From Kitasatospora papulosa (lineage in GTDB: Bacteria > Actinomycetota > Actinomycetes > Streptomycetales > Streptomycetaceae), in NCBI RefSeq assembly GCF_000717245.1, contig NZ_JNYQ01000017.1, positions 57,395-121,394 on the forward strand: 64,000 nucleotides of DNA, read 5' to 3'. The position numbers were made by a program, and so were the translations under genes. Below, in pieces: positions 8,375 to 16,976 of the stretch; the first letter of the stretch is position 1, and each line of letters begins with the position of its first letter. The notes under the pieces were generated by a model that saw only the letters and a program-made list of their open reading frames with translations, made no database searches and had not been told where the DNA came from.

Positions 8375-9688
8375 TCATGCCGAGGCCAGCGCCTCCGTCG
8401 GGGGGAGCCGGGCCGCACGGACCGAGGGGTAGACCCCAGCAACCATGCCGACCGCAACGGCACCGAGGCAGCCGACCACGACCGAGGTCAGGGGGATGAC
8501 GGACGGCCAGCCCTGATAGGTCGCGTAGCCGACAGCGGCGAGCACGCCGAGCGCTGTTCCGGCCAGGGCACCGAGCAGCGAAAGCGCCACCGACTCGGTG
8601 AAGAACTGGACCCGTACATGGCCCCGGGTCGCACCCAGCGCTCGACGGAGCCCGATCTCTCTGCGGCGCTCCAGAACCGAGATGACCATGGTGTTGGCCA
8701 CGCCTATTCCGCCGACCAGCAGGGCGACACCGGCCAGCCCGAGGAAGAGCGAGGAGAAGGAGTTCTGCGTTGCGCGCTTGGCGGCCAGGGCATCGGACGG
8801 ACGGCTGACCTGAACCTGTCCCGGCTGCTCCGGGAAAACGGTGGCGGGCAGTACCTTCCGTACGTCTTCCAGGTGGTCCTCCCCTGCCTTGATGTAGATC
8901 ACCGTGGGGTTTCCCTTGAACCGCAGTGCCTTCTTGGCGGCGGTCCATCCCGTCAGAACGGCGACGTCGAGTTCCTCGGCCAGCGGTACGGAGCGGAGGA
9001 TGCCGATGACGGTGAACCACGATCTGCCGACTCTTATCTCCGGAGCAGGCTCATCCGTGGAGATCTCCCCGATACCGAGACGGCTGGCCGCCTCGTAGCC
9101 CAGAACCGCGGTGGGGAACTGTTCATCAGCCTTGCTGAAGAACCTGCCCGACAGGACCGTGCCTCCCACGACGTCCAGGAGATCTCGCCGGGCAGCCAGA
9201 ACGCTCAGTCCCGCGCTGGAGAAGTCCTCCCCGGAGGTGAGATCGGAACGCTGAACCTCTGTATTGGTGTTGGCCACCGCGCTCACCCCGGTGACCGGCC
9301 CGATACGGCCCGCCATGGCGACCGACTCCTCGGGCAGCAGCACCGGCTTGGACTGCCCGGGGACCGGCTGGACACGCAGCATGTTGGGGCCCAAAGCCGA
9401 TATTTCTTCGATCAACGCCCGGTGGCTGGAGGCCGGGATTGCCGTCACTATCACCATCGTGGCGACACCGATGGAGATGCCGAGCGCCGACAGCACGGAG
9501 CGCATCTTGCGGGTCCGCAGGCCGAGCATGCCAAGACTCAGCAGATCCGGAAAGGCCAGCCGCACGGGCTTGACGCTGCTCGTGGCGGACCTGCGCGAGC
9601 GCGAGGACGGGGCACTTGAGTGCTGGGTGGAAAACGGTTCGGAGCGGGGGCGCTTGGAGCAGGAGTGTTTGGAGCGGGTGGCTGTCAT
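8375..9688 (-). CDS. FtsX/MacB-type ABC transporter permease
   Basis: The start is ATG at 9688, which overlaps the stop of the ATPase gene (ATGA); the product is 437 residues. A first transmembrane helix near residue 60-80 (LGISIGVATMVIVTAI) is followed by a ~200-residue periplasmic-type MacB core, then three C-terminal helices in the FtsX fold. The motif ERRREIGLRRALGATRGHV precedes helix 3 as expected. MacB-type permeases do not move substrate through a channel in the usual way; they couple ATP hydrolysis to export or to a mechanical step. It works with the ATPase and HlyD-like adaptor immediately upstream. Confidence 0.92.
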   Translation of the reverse strand: MTATRSKHSCSKRPRSEPFSTQHSSAPSSRSRRSATSSVKPVRLAFPDLLSLGMLGLRTRKMRSVLSALGISIGVATMVIVTAIPASSHRALIEEISALGPNMLRVQPVPGQSKPVLLPEESVAMAGRIGPVTGVSAVANTNTEVQRSDLTSGEDFSSAGLSVLAARRDLLDVVGGTVLSGRFFSKADEQFPTAVLGYEAASRLGIGEISTDEPAPEIRVGRSWFTVIGILRSVPLAEELDVAVLTGWTAAKKALRFKGNPTVIYIKAGEDHLEDVRKVLPATVFPEQPGQVQVSRPSDALAAKRATQNSFSSLFLGLAGVALLVGGIGVANTMVISVLERRREIGLRRALGATRGHVRVQFFTESVALSLLGALAGTALGVLAAVGYATYQGWPSVIPLTSVVVGCLGAVAVGMVAGVYPSVRAARLPPTEALASA

Positions 9689-10374
9689 GTGAGGCTCTCG
9701 GTCAGTGCGGTGTCCGCGACTTTGCGCCCGTCGCGCATGTGGACCCTGCGTGGCAGTTGTTCGGCGATGTCCCGGTCGTGGGTGATGAGCACGATCGTGG
9801 TGCCTGCCGCATTGAGTTCGGTCAACAGGGCCAGCGCTGCCTCGCCGTTCGCCGTGTCGAGCGCACCGGTCGGCTCGTCGGCGAGGACGAGGGCCGGCTC
9901 GTGGACGACTGCGCGGGCTATGGCAACCCGCTGGCGCTCTCCCCCGGAAAGCTGGTGCGGGAGATGGTCGGCGCGGTGCGCGAGACCGACACGGGCCAGG
10001 GCTTCTGCGGCCATCCTCTTGCGGCACTTGCGCGGCACACCGGCATACAGCAGACCGGTCGCCACGTTCTCCGTCGCCGTGAGTCCGTCCGTCAGATGGA
10101 AATGCTGGAAGACGAAGCCCAGGCGGCGCCCGCGCAGGGCGGACAGTTCGCGGTCGGAGAGCTCCGCCACGTCACAGCCCTCGATGATCACACTGCCCCT
10201 GGTCGGCGGGGCCAGTGTGCCCATGATGTTGAGCAGGGTGGACTTGCCCGAGCCGGAAGGGCCGAGGATCGCCAGCAACTCGCCCTGTGCGACGGACAGG
10301 GATACACAGTCGAGGGCTCGTACCTCGGGCGGGTAGACAACGCTCGCCTCCAGGACGCTGATGACCTCGGTCAT
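9685..10374 (-). CDS. ABC transporter ATP-binding protein (MacB/LolD type)
   Basis: A 229-residue ATPase with Walker A GPSGSGKST, a Q-loop in VFQHFHL, the ABC signature LSGGERQRVAIARA, Walker B ALVLADEPTG and the switch His in LITHDRD. The FQxFxL Q-loop and the EPTGALD segment are typical of the MacB/LolD/FtsE subgroup that partners FtsX-type permeases. Both ends overlap neighbouring genes by 4 bases (ATGA), so translation is coupled within the four-gene operon. Confidence 0.95.
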   Translation of the reverse strand: MTEVISVLEASVVYPPEVRALDCVSLSVAQGELLAILGPSGSGKSTLLNIMGTLAPPTRGSVIIEGCDVAELSDRELSALRGRRLGFVFQHFHLTDGLTATENVATGLLYAGVPRKCRKRMAAEALARVGLAHRADHLPHQLSGGERQRVAIARAVVHEPALVLADEPTGALDTANGEAALALLTELNAAGTTIVLITHDRDIAEQLPRRVHMRDGRKVADTALTESLT

Positions 10375-11798
10375 GCCGTGGCTTCCACCTTCATGCCCTC
10401 GGCGATGTCCTCGCCGCTGATTTCGACCAGTCCCCGGGCGAACATGCCCGTGTCCACCGGAACGAGCCTGCCCCCGGCGGAACGCCCCTCAGCGGAACGG
10501 CCTTCGGCCAGACGCACCGCGTAGCCTCCCTCGCGCAGAGCGAGCAGCGCCCCGACCGGGACAGCGAGTACACCCTTCTTGGCCTCGCCCTGGAACCTCA
10601 CCTGCACGGGCGCGGCGTCGATGCCTTTGACAGCTTCGGTGTCGTCGACCGAGACGGTGACATTGATCTTGGTTACGCCCGTGCCGCTCTCTCCCTCCTG
10701 ATCCGCCTTGATGGTCGTACCGATCGTGGCGACCTCGCCCGCGGTTTCGGTCCCGTCCGGAAGCACGACGGTGACCTTCTGACCCGCCTTGATGGTCCCG
10801 AGATCAAGCGTCTCCACCGGAATGTGCACGGACTTGGTGGTGGCGGAGACCGACAGCAAGTCGTTCGCCGCCGCGTCCCCCGTCTGAGCAGAAACCTCCG
10901 AAACACGGACCGCTGAACGTGTCACCACCACATCGGAGATCTCCAGAACCCCGGTCGGCTCGATACCGACGGACTTCTGCCAGCGCTTGATCGCGGACAT
11001 CAGGCCCTCGGTGAGCACACCGTCGCCCTCCTTGACCGTGACCTGCCGGGCGGGCGTGGGCGACTGGCCCGCCCGCGTCTGGTCTTCCGCCGGCTTGCCT
11101 GCCCCGGTCTCCTGGTCGGCATCGTCGCCCTGAGCCGACGGGGGCGGGCCGGAGCTCGGCTCGGCGGTGTCCTGACCCGTTTCGCCCGCTGTCGAAGGAC
11201 CGGCGTCCGCCGACGTCTGCTGATCCACTGGTTCCCGCTGCTGAACGACTGTGCCCGGAGCCGGCTGTTGCCCGATGTCGTATCCGAGGGCCTTCAGGTT
11301 GTCGGCCGCGGCCCGTATGTCACGGCCGACACTGCCGGGAGTGTCGAGCCTGCGGTACATGGGGGTACTGCCGTAGAAGACCACGGTGGGACGCTCGTCG
11401 ACCCGATACAGCTGCTCACCGCGTGCGACGGTCGCACCCTGTTTCGGAAGCCAGGTCACCACTCCTTCGCCGGCGCCCCGGATGGTGCGTACGGAGTCGT
11501 AGCCGAGCGTGCCCTCCATCTCCCTGACCCCGGACATGTCCGTCTTGGCCACCGCGACCTGCCGTATCTTCGGACCGGCCTCGGGCCCGGCGGTGTTTCC
11601 GCCACCGCCCGCCCACAGCAACCCGGCTCCCACTCCTGTCACCAGGAGCACGGCGACGACACTGAGAGCTACCGCCTTCTTCCGGCCGCGCGCCGCCGGC
11701 TCAGGGAGGTCCGCCTCATTGTCAAGGACCTCGCCGCCTTCTTCTTGAACGGCCACGCGCAGCGGCATCGTCTCGGCAGGATCGCGGTCACTATTCAC
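10371..11798 (-). CDS. HlyD/MacA-like adaptor with interrupted peptidoglycan-binding domain
   Basis: A 475-residue protein with an N-terminal membrane anchor (residues ~43-65) and a lipoyl/barrel-sandwich-like half (GTLGYDSVRTIRG...GVVTWLPKQGATV). A peptidoglycan-binding-like helical segment starts at AADNLKALGYD and resumes at MSAIKRWQKSVGIEPTG. Beta-barrel and membrane-proximal domains complete the C-terminus. Between the two halves of the binding motif lies about 75 residues of Gln/Ser/Asp/Pro-rich, presumably disordered sequence. The family acts as the extracytoplasmic partner of MacB-type exporters. It overlaps the lipoprotein gene by 8 bases and the ATPase gene by 4. Confidence 0.88.
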   Translation of the reverse strand: MNSDRDPAETMPLRVAVQEEGGEVLDNEADLPEPAARGRKKAVALSVVAVLLVTGVGAGLLWAGGGGNTAGPEAGPKIRQVAVAKTDMSGVREMEGTLGYDSVRTIRGAGEGVVTWLPKQGATVARGEQLYRVDERPTVVFYGSTPMYRRLDTPGSVGRDIRAAADNLKALGYDIGQQPAPGTVVQQREPVDQQTSADAGPSTAGETGQDTAEPSSGPPPSAQGDDADQETGAGKPAEDQTRAGQSPTPARQVTVKEGDGVLTEGLMSAIKRWQKSVGIEPTGVLEISDVVVTRSAVRVSEVSAQTGDAAANDLLSVSATTKSVHIPVETLDLGTIKAGQKVTVVLPDGTETAGEVATIGTTIKADQEGESGTGVTKINVTVSVDDTEAVKGIDAAPVQVRFQGEAKKGVLAVPVGALLALREGGYAVRLAEGRSAEGRSAGGRLVPVDTGMFARGLVEISGEDIAEGMKVEATA

Positions 11799-12435
11799 TG
11801 AACGCCTCGATCATGCATTCCTGGTCAATCTGATCAGCGTTTCTGGGTGGCGTCGTGCCCGCTTTGTAGTTCCAACCCTCACCATTAGGAAGGGGGTCCA
11901 CTTTGAGCCCCTTCTCATTCATGCACTGGATATATTCAGCGTAATCAGACATGTAGTTGGGATTTCTCTCCGGGTCCGTCTCCGCGGGCGGGAGAGGCTT
12001 CTTCCCCAAACACTTCTTCTCCGCGTCCGGATGTTCTACCGACACATCCACGCCGGGCCATGCCAGAAGGTCGGGGTCCGCTCCCTCCACTTTTGAGCCG
12101 ATCTCGCCGATTCTCACACCATGACTTTTCAGGCACTGGAAATACCCCTGACTCATCCGCAGCTCCTCGACAGCCGACGTGTCCATCCGGCGCTGAGGAC
12201 GACCGGCCTCCGAGTCATCCACGTCGGCATCCGCACCACCCCCGCTCCCCGATTCCGCCTTCTCTGCCGTTCCAGTGGACCGATCGACGGAATCGACACC
12301 GGGTTCCTCGTTCACATCGGAGCCGGAGCAACCCGCAAGCAGCATCACCGCCGCCACAGCCCCAGAAACAAGGAGGAGCCTTTCACGTGGAAGGCACAGC
12401 GGACGGAAGCTGGTACCGATCAGATCTGTTCTCAT
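11791..12435 (-). CDS. Secreted lipoprotein with duplicated Cys motif, first gene of MacAB-like operon
   Basis: A 214-residue protein with a lipoprotein signal (hydrophobic stretch ending in the lipobox LLAGC near residue 36) and a disordered Gly/Asp-rich spacer. The compact C-terminal region has four Cys in two similar units: GYFQCLKSHGV ... KKC and EYIQCMNEKGL ... QEC. The repeated Y-x-Q-C-x4-G pattern suggests an internal duplication and two disulfides. Similar small lipoproteins often accompany MacAB-type exporters in actinobacteria, where their role is not defined. It is the promoter-proximal gene, divergent from the response regulator. Confidence 0.82.
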   Translation of the reverse strand: MRTDLIGTSFRPLCLPRERLLLVSGAVAAVMLLAGCSGSDVNEEPGVDSVDRSTGTAEKAESGSGGGADADVDDSEAGRPQRRMDTSAVEELRMSQGYFQCLKSHGVRIGEIGSKVEGADPDLLAWPGVDVSVEHPDAEKKCLGKKPLPPAETDPERNPNYMSDYAEYIQCMNEKGLKVDPLPNGEGWNYKAGTTPPRNADQIDQECMIEAFSE

Positions 12436-12456
12436 GCGGCACAGACTGGCATGAGA

Positions 12457-12523
12457 TTGTCAGGAAAATATCAACGCTTGCGTGCGAGCCGGCCTCTAGC
12501 ACGCAATTGTCAAGAAGTTGTCA
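12457..12523. promoter_or_regulatory. Two pairs of TTGTCA direct repeats (OmpR-type operator)
   Basis: TTGTCA at 12457-12462 is followed 11 bp later by ATATCA (12468-12473). An exact pair, TTGTCA at 12507-12512 and 12518-12523, also has an 11-bp period. The two pairs lie 50 bp apart in the gap between the lipoprotein operon and the response-regulator gene. Direct repeats with ~11-bp period are the usual binding geometry for OmpR/PhoB-family dimers. The adjacent regulator is the obvious ligand, controlling both directions (inference). Confidence 0.6.
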
Positions 12524-12569
12524 GGGGAACCGATCTACTGCCTGCATTTCCACCCGTGCACCACAGGCT

Positions 12570-12575
12570 TATGAT
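12570..12575 (+). promoter_or_regulatory. -10 hexamer TATGAT giving a probable leaderless response-regulator mRNA
   Basis: TATGAT at 12570-12575 is a near-consensus -10 element. Transcription would begin about 7 bases downstream, at or next to the ATG at 12582, and no ribosome-binding site precedes that ATG. Leaderless mRNAs are common in Streptomyces. Confidence 0.5.
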
Positions 12576-12581
12576 CTGGCC

Positions 12582-13307
12582 ATGTCCACATACGTACTGG
12601 TGGCGGAAGACGACCGGAAGCAGGCGGAGTTGATCCGCCGCTATCTTGCGCACGACGGCCATGAGGTATCCGTCGTGCACGACGGCAGGACAGCGCTCGG
12701 GGAAGCCACCCGCCGGCCACCGGACCTGCTCGTCCTCGACTGGATGCTCCCCGGCCTGGACGGGCTGGAGGTATGCCGGCGACTGCGGGGTGCCGGCGAG
12801 TTGCCCATCCTCATGCTCACCGCCCGCTCCACGGAGGACGACCTTCTTCGAGGCCTGGACCTCGGAGCGGATGACTACATGACAAAACCATTCAGGCCGC
12901 GCGAACTGGTCGCACGCATCCGCACACTGCTGCGCCGCAGCCGCCCCTCGGCCGGTCCGGCCGCCGTATCTCCTGCGGCGCCCGCGAGCCCAGCAGTTCT
13001 CACGGTCGGCCGACTGACCGTGAATGCGGCTCAGCACCAGGTATTCGTCCACGATCGCCCGGTGAACTGCACCCCTGGCGAATTCCGCATACTGAGCGCA
13101 ATGGCTGCCTCACCCGATCGGGTCTTCACCCGATCCCAACTGCTGGACTGCCTGACGGATCACGGCAGACCCGTCTCCGAGCGCACCGTGGACGTACACA
13201 TACTGAACCTGCGGAAGAAGATCGAGACCTCTCCCCGCAGACCCCAGCACCTGCTCACGGTCCACGGCATCGGATACAAACTGGCCAGCGGCGACCATGG
13301 CGCCTGA
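12582..13307 (+). CDS. OmpR/PhoB-family response regulator
   Basis: A 241-residue protein. The receiver domain (1-118) has acidic residues EDD at 8-10, phospho-acceptor Asp53 in LVLDWMLPG, the conserved Thr in MLTARS and Lys in MTKPF. A winged-helix DNA-binding domain (about 140-238) follows an Ala/Pro-rich linker. It overlaps the sensor kinase gene by 11 bases, so the two are co-translated. It probably controls its own operon and the divergent lipoprotein/MacAB-like operon through the TTGTCA repeats (inference). Confidence 0.95.
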   Translation: MSTYVLVAEDDRKQAELIRRYLAHDGHEVSVVHDGRTALGEATRRPPDLLVLDWMLPGLDGLEVCRRLRGAGELPILMLTARSTEDDLLRGLDLGADDYMTKPFRPRELVARIRTLLRRSRPSAGPAAVSPAAPASPAVLTVGRLTVNAAQHQVFVHDRPVNCTPGEFRILSAMAASPDRVFTRSQLLDCLTDHGRPVSERTVDVHILNLRKKIETSPRRPQHLLTVHGIGYKLASGDHGA

Positions 13308-15081
13308 AGTGCCGCTGCGCAACAGCCTGCTGCTCCGCCTCCTGATCGCCTCCTTCGCGATCTCCCTGGTCTCCATCGCCGCCACGGCCTGGCTCACGGC
13401 ACGCAGCACCACGCTCGCCCTCAAACAGGAACGGGGCCAGATCCTCGCGGACGACGCCACCATCCAGAACACGCTCGAAGGCTTCGCGGCCTCGCACCCG
13501 AACTGGGACGGAGCCGAACACACCGTCCGGGATCTCGCCCGTAGAACCGGACGCGGCATCGTCATCGCAACGCGGGCACGCGAGGTCATCACCGCCTCGG
13601 ACCGGTCCTCCGTGGACCGGCTACCTCTCAACGCGAGCGCTGTCATCGATCCTCTGCACCTCAGTCCGCTCCCGGACCAGGGTGCCGGCTCGCCGGAGGA
13701 CGTCTCCCGAATTGACCCACGGGCGGTCGGGCCCTACCTGCTTCCCACCACGGAACGGAAGAAGCTGAGGCAACTCGCCCGTCAGGAGGTCGACTGTCTC
13801 TACGACGCACAAGGGCTACGCGCACACATCGTCGAGGAACCCAGCGGCAGGCCCGTCATCCGGGCTCTCCCCTCCGGAGCGGTCACCCCGCAGACCTGCG
13901 CGACCAAAGACCTGCCCGCCCCCACCCCGACCGAGGCGAAGGCTCTCACCGAACTCACCGCCCTCGTCCGAACCTGCGCGGCACGCAACCGCATACGCAT
14001 CGAAGAACCCCTCACCATCGATACGCAGTTCCGGTTGCGCCAGGCCGGCTTCGAGCAGGGCTCCTCCCGCCTCGACGACTGCGTGGAGGAAGGCCGTCGC
14101 GAACAGCTGGCACCTCATGTCGCCCCGGCCGCCCTGCTGTTCGTCACCAGCCCTGCCCAGTCGGCCACTGCCGTTTTCGATCTGTCCAGGGCCGGAACCC
14201 TGCGCGTACTGGGAACCACCAGCCTGATCCTCACCGTGACCATCACCATCACCGCGATCATCGCGATCCGGCTCATACGTCCGTTGCGGAAGTTGACCAA
14301 CGCCGCCCGCGACACCTCGGGCCGGCACATTCAGATCCCCATCACCACCAGGGACGAGATCGGCTATCTGGCTGCGGCCCTCAACGAGCTCTCGGAACGT
14401 CGCGAACGCACCGACGAACAGCGCAGAGTCATGGTCAGCGACATCGCGCACGAGCTTCGGACGCCGCTCAGCAACATACGCGGCTGGCTGGACGCAGCCC
14501 AGGACGGTCTGGCAGATCCGGACTCGTCGCTCGTCGCCTCGCTCCAGGAGGAAGCGGGCCTGTTGCAGCACATCATCGACGACCTCCAAGTGCTCGCTGC
14601 GGCAGACGCAGGCTCCCTGCGTCTCAACTTCCGCAAGCTGAACCTGCGGGAGCTGGCCGAACAGTCACTCGACGCCCATCAAACAGCCGCGCAGGCAGGC
14701 CGAGTCGCACTGACCGGCTACTTCACAGACGACCTCACCATCGAAGGCGACCCCGTCCGCCTGCGCCAGGTACTGGGCAACCTCCTGTCGAACGCGATAC
14801 GCCACACACCGCCGAACGGCTCCGTCATAGTCAGCGGCTACCGGGTGGAAGGCGGCGTCGAGCTCCACGTCGCCGACACCGGCAGCGGCATCCAACCAGA
14901 GGATCTGCCCCGTATATTCGACCGCTTCTGGCGAGCCGAACAGTCCCGCAGCAGAAATACCGGAGGCAGCGGTCTCGGACTCTCCATAGTCAGACACCTC
15001 GTGCAAGCGCACGGCGGAGAAGTGCACGTGGTGAGCAGCCCAGGCACGGAAACCGTGTTCACGGTTCGGCTTCCGACCTGA
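13297..15081 (+). CDS. Sensor histidine kinase with large extracytoplasmic domain
   Basis: A 594-residue membrane kinase. Transmembrane helix 1 is at ~11-31, the extracytoplasmic sensor at ~32-300 and helix 2 at ~305-327. A HAMP linker and the H-box SDIAHELRTPLSN with His385 follow. The ATP-binding domain has the N-box LLSNAIRHT, G1 DTGSGI, the F-box FDRFWRAE and G2 GGSGLGLSIV. The sensor region is unusually long (about 270 residues) and holds four cysteines that could pair outside the cell. The signal is unknown; its genetic partner is a MacAB-like exporter, a setting often linked to cell-envelope or antibiotic stress (inference). Confidence 0.93.
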   Translation: MAPEVPLRNSLLLRLLIASFAISLVSIAATAWLTARSTTLALKQERGQILADDATIQNTLEGFAASHPNWDGAEHTVRDLARRTGRGIVIATRAREVITASDRSSVDRLPLNASAVIDPLHLSPLPDQGAGSPEDVSRIDPRAVGPYLLPTTERKKLRQLARQEVDCLYDAQGLRAHIVEEPSGRPVIRALPSGAVTPQTCATKDLPAPTPTEAKALTELTALVRTCAARNRIRIEEPLTIDTQFRLRQAGFEQGSSRLDDCVEEGRREQLAPHVAPAALLFVTSPAQSATAVFDLSRAGTLRVLGTTSLILTVTITITAIIAIRLIRPLRKLTNAARDTSGRHIQIPITTRDEIGYLAAALNELSERRERTDEQRRVMVSDIAHELRTPLSNIRGWLDAAQDGLADPDSSLVASLQEEAGLLQHIIDDLQVLAAADAGSLRLNFRKLNLRELAEQSLDAHQTAAQAGRVALTGYFTDDLTIEGDPVRLRQVLGNLLSNAIRHTPPNGSVIVSGYRVEGGVELHVADTGSGIQPEDLPRIFDRFWRAEQSRSRNTGGSGLGLSIVRHLVQAHGGEVHVVSSPGTETVFTVRLPT

Positions 15082-15806
15082 TCATCCGCAAGGTGCCTCT
15101 CCCTCCCCCACGTTGCAGGGTCCTTATCTGATCGAGGGGACAAGGCCGACCAGTTCCAAGATCGAGGAGGCGCTCAGTAACGGCCTGAACTGACCGGCCG
15201 TCCGGTGGGGTGGCGCGTCCGCGCGGGAGGCGCGTCGTTCCCAAGGCGTTCCCGAGGCGGCTCCCCGAGCGCCACGATGACGACGGCAGGCACCGGACGC
15301 GGGCGGGACCGGCAGCTGCGGCGGGGCGAAGGACGCGGCCGCAGCACCCACGGGCCGGTCGCGAGGAGCGCGGCAGGTCGGTGCCTCTGCCGAGAAAGCC
15401 GCGGGAGTCGTCGTCGCCGACCTGCCAACGCGTAAGTCTGTCCGCCGACACTCGAAAGTTTCGAAACTGACGCGCACGCTCGGCGGATGCCCCTCGCGCA
15501 TCTCCTTCCGCCCTCTGCGGCGGCTCGCGTGCAAGATGATCTGAACAGCGGCGATGGAGGCACCGAGGCGTGTTCCGGCGTAAGGAATGTTTCCGAAAGA
15601 ATGTCGAAAGCGTTGACAGGGGCATGGCGGCCTACGAAAACTTGGCCCATCGGACGACATGAGCCCGTCGGTCGGCTCGCGCCGTGTGGCCGGCCGGCAC
15701 GGCGGTCGGTCGTGGCGGCGTGACGACCGGGCGGGCCGCCGTGGTTCGCGCAAGGCAGCGGGCGGCAGAAGCCGCCCGCCCCCACCAGCCTTCATCGGGA
15801 GAACCC
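15082..15806. other. Long upstream region of the xylanase gene
   Basis: No gene is supported here. The stretch contains the palindromic operator at 15453-15467. Further in come TTTCCGAAA around 15590 and a TTGACA hexamer at 15613-15618 that could belong to the xylanase promoter, though no well-spaced -10 element was found. Confidence 0.45.
15453..15467. promoter_or_regulatory. Overlapping palindromes CGAAAGTTTCG / GTTTCGAAAC upstream of xylanase
   Basis: CGAAAGTTTCG (15453-15463) and GTTTCGAAAC (15458-15467) overlap, sharing the core TTTCGAAA (15459-15466) with the two sites in front of the ABC importer at 18206 and 18363. LacI-family regulators of xylan genes bind short A/T-flanked CG-centred palindromes. 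The LacI regulator at 16977-18005 is the natural candidate (inference). Confidence 0.6.
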
Positions 15807-16532
15807 ATGCAGCAGGACGGAACGCAGCAGGACCGGACCAGGCAGAACCCAGCTCAGTTCGGCGGCATGAGCCGGCGACGCTTCATCGGCGGCGCCGGTA
15901 CGGCCGCGCTCGCTACGGCGTCCGGGCTGCTGCTGCCCGGCACCGCCCATGCCGCCACCACCATCACCACGAGCCAGACCGGCAACGACGGCATGTACTA
16001 CTCGTTCTGGACCGACGGCGGAGGCTCCGTCTCCATGACGCTGAACGGCGGCGGCAGCTACAGCACCCGGTGGACCAACTGCGGCAACTTCGTCGCAGGC
16101 AAGGGCTGGAACACCGGCGGGCGCAGGTCCGTCCGGTACAACGGCTATTTCAACCCGTCGGGTAACGGATACGGCTGCCTCTACGGCTGGACGTCGAACC
16201 CGCTGGTGGAGTACTACATCGTCGACAACTGGGGCAACTATCGGCCCACCGGCGAGTACAGGGGCACCGTCTCCAGTGACGGAGGCACGTACGACATCTA
16301 CAAGACGACGCGGTACAACGCCCCCTCCGTCGAGGGCACCCGCACCTTCGATCAGTACTGGAGCGTCCGGCAGTCCAAGGTGACCAGTGGCTCCGGCACC
16401 ATCACCACCGGCAACCACTTCGACGCCTGGGCGCGCGCGGGCATGAACATGGGCCAGTTCAGGTACTACATGATCATGGCCACCGAGGGCTATCAGAGCA
16501 GCGGGAGTTCGAACATCACGGTCAGCGGCTGA
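15807..16532 (+). CDS. Secreted endo-1,4-beta-xylanase, GH11
   Basis: ATG at 15807 follows GGGAGA; the product is 241 residues. A twin-arginine signal (MSRRRFIGGAG, then hydrophobic, ending AHA) is followed by a single GH11 jelly-roll domain with no binding module. The nucleophile is Glu135 in NPLVEYYIVDNWG and the acid/base Glu227 in MATEGYQSSGSS; the thumb region around NAPSVEGTRTFDQYWSVR is intact. GH11 enzymes cut xylan internally, yielding xylobiose and longer oligosaccharides, which the nearby importer could take up. A strong hairpin ends the gene. Confidence 0.96.
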   Translation: MQQDGTQQDRTRQNPAQFGGMSRRRFIGGAGTAALATASGLLLPGTAHAATTITTSQTGNDGMYYSFWTDGGGSVSMTLNGGGSYSTRWTNCGNFVAGKGWNTGGRRSVRYNGYFNPSGNGYGCLYGWTSNPLVEYYIVDNWGNYRPTGEYRGTVSSDGGTYDIYKTTRYNAPSVEGTRTFDQYWSVRQSKVTSGSGTITTGNHFDAWARAGMNMGQFRYYMIMATEGYQSSGSSNITVSG

Positions 16533-16550
16533 CCTCTGTCCGGCGAACGA

Positions 16551-16590
16551 CCGGTTGCGGGCCCGTCCCCGTGGCGGATCCCGCAACCGG
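16551..16590. terminator. Hairpin terminator of xylanase gene
   Basis: An 11-bp perfect stem, CCGGTTGCGGG (16551-16561) and CCCGCAACCGG (16580-16590), with an 18-base loop, lies 18 bases past the xylanase stop codon. No U-tract follows. Confidence 0.75.
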
Positions 16591-16976
16591 CGTGGCCTCT
16601 CCCTCGAGGGCCGCCGGCCAGCCGCGCGCGGATCCACTCGTCGAGCCGGGTGCGGCGGGCCACCCACGTGAGGGTCGGGCCGTGAAGAGGGTGCCGCAGG
16701 AGCGATTCGACGACGAATCCGCGCGACGCCTCGCAGGTGTGCAAGCTTCTGGGCCATTCCTGCTGGTAGGGACGATCGGCGCACAGGGGTCGCTACTTCC
16801 GCGCGTTCACGATCAACGGCGCCAGCCCGTCGGGGTCGGCGTGGTGGGTCCGGCCGATGGCCGCGTCCACCCGCTTCGGGCGACAACGTCAGTGCTCCCA
16901 CGGCACCGGAGTGCGGTGCGGTCGACGCCCCGGCCCGACCGATTCGCCGACGCCGCCCGGTGCTCGCTCGTCGCGA
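16591..16976. other. Gene-free stretch between xylanase and LacI gene
   Basis: Both neighbours end toward this stretch. A few dozen codons of reverse-strand open frame around 16600-16750 and 16790-16850 have coding-like composition, but nothing recognisable and no start. Confidence 0.35.
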
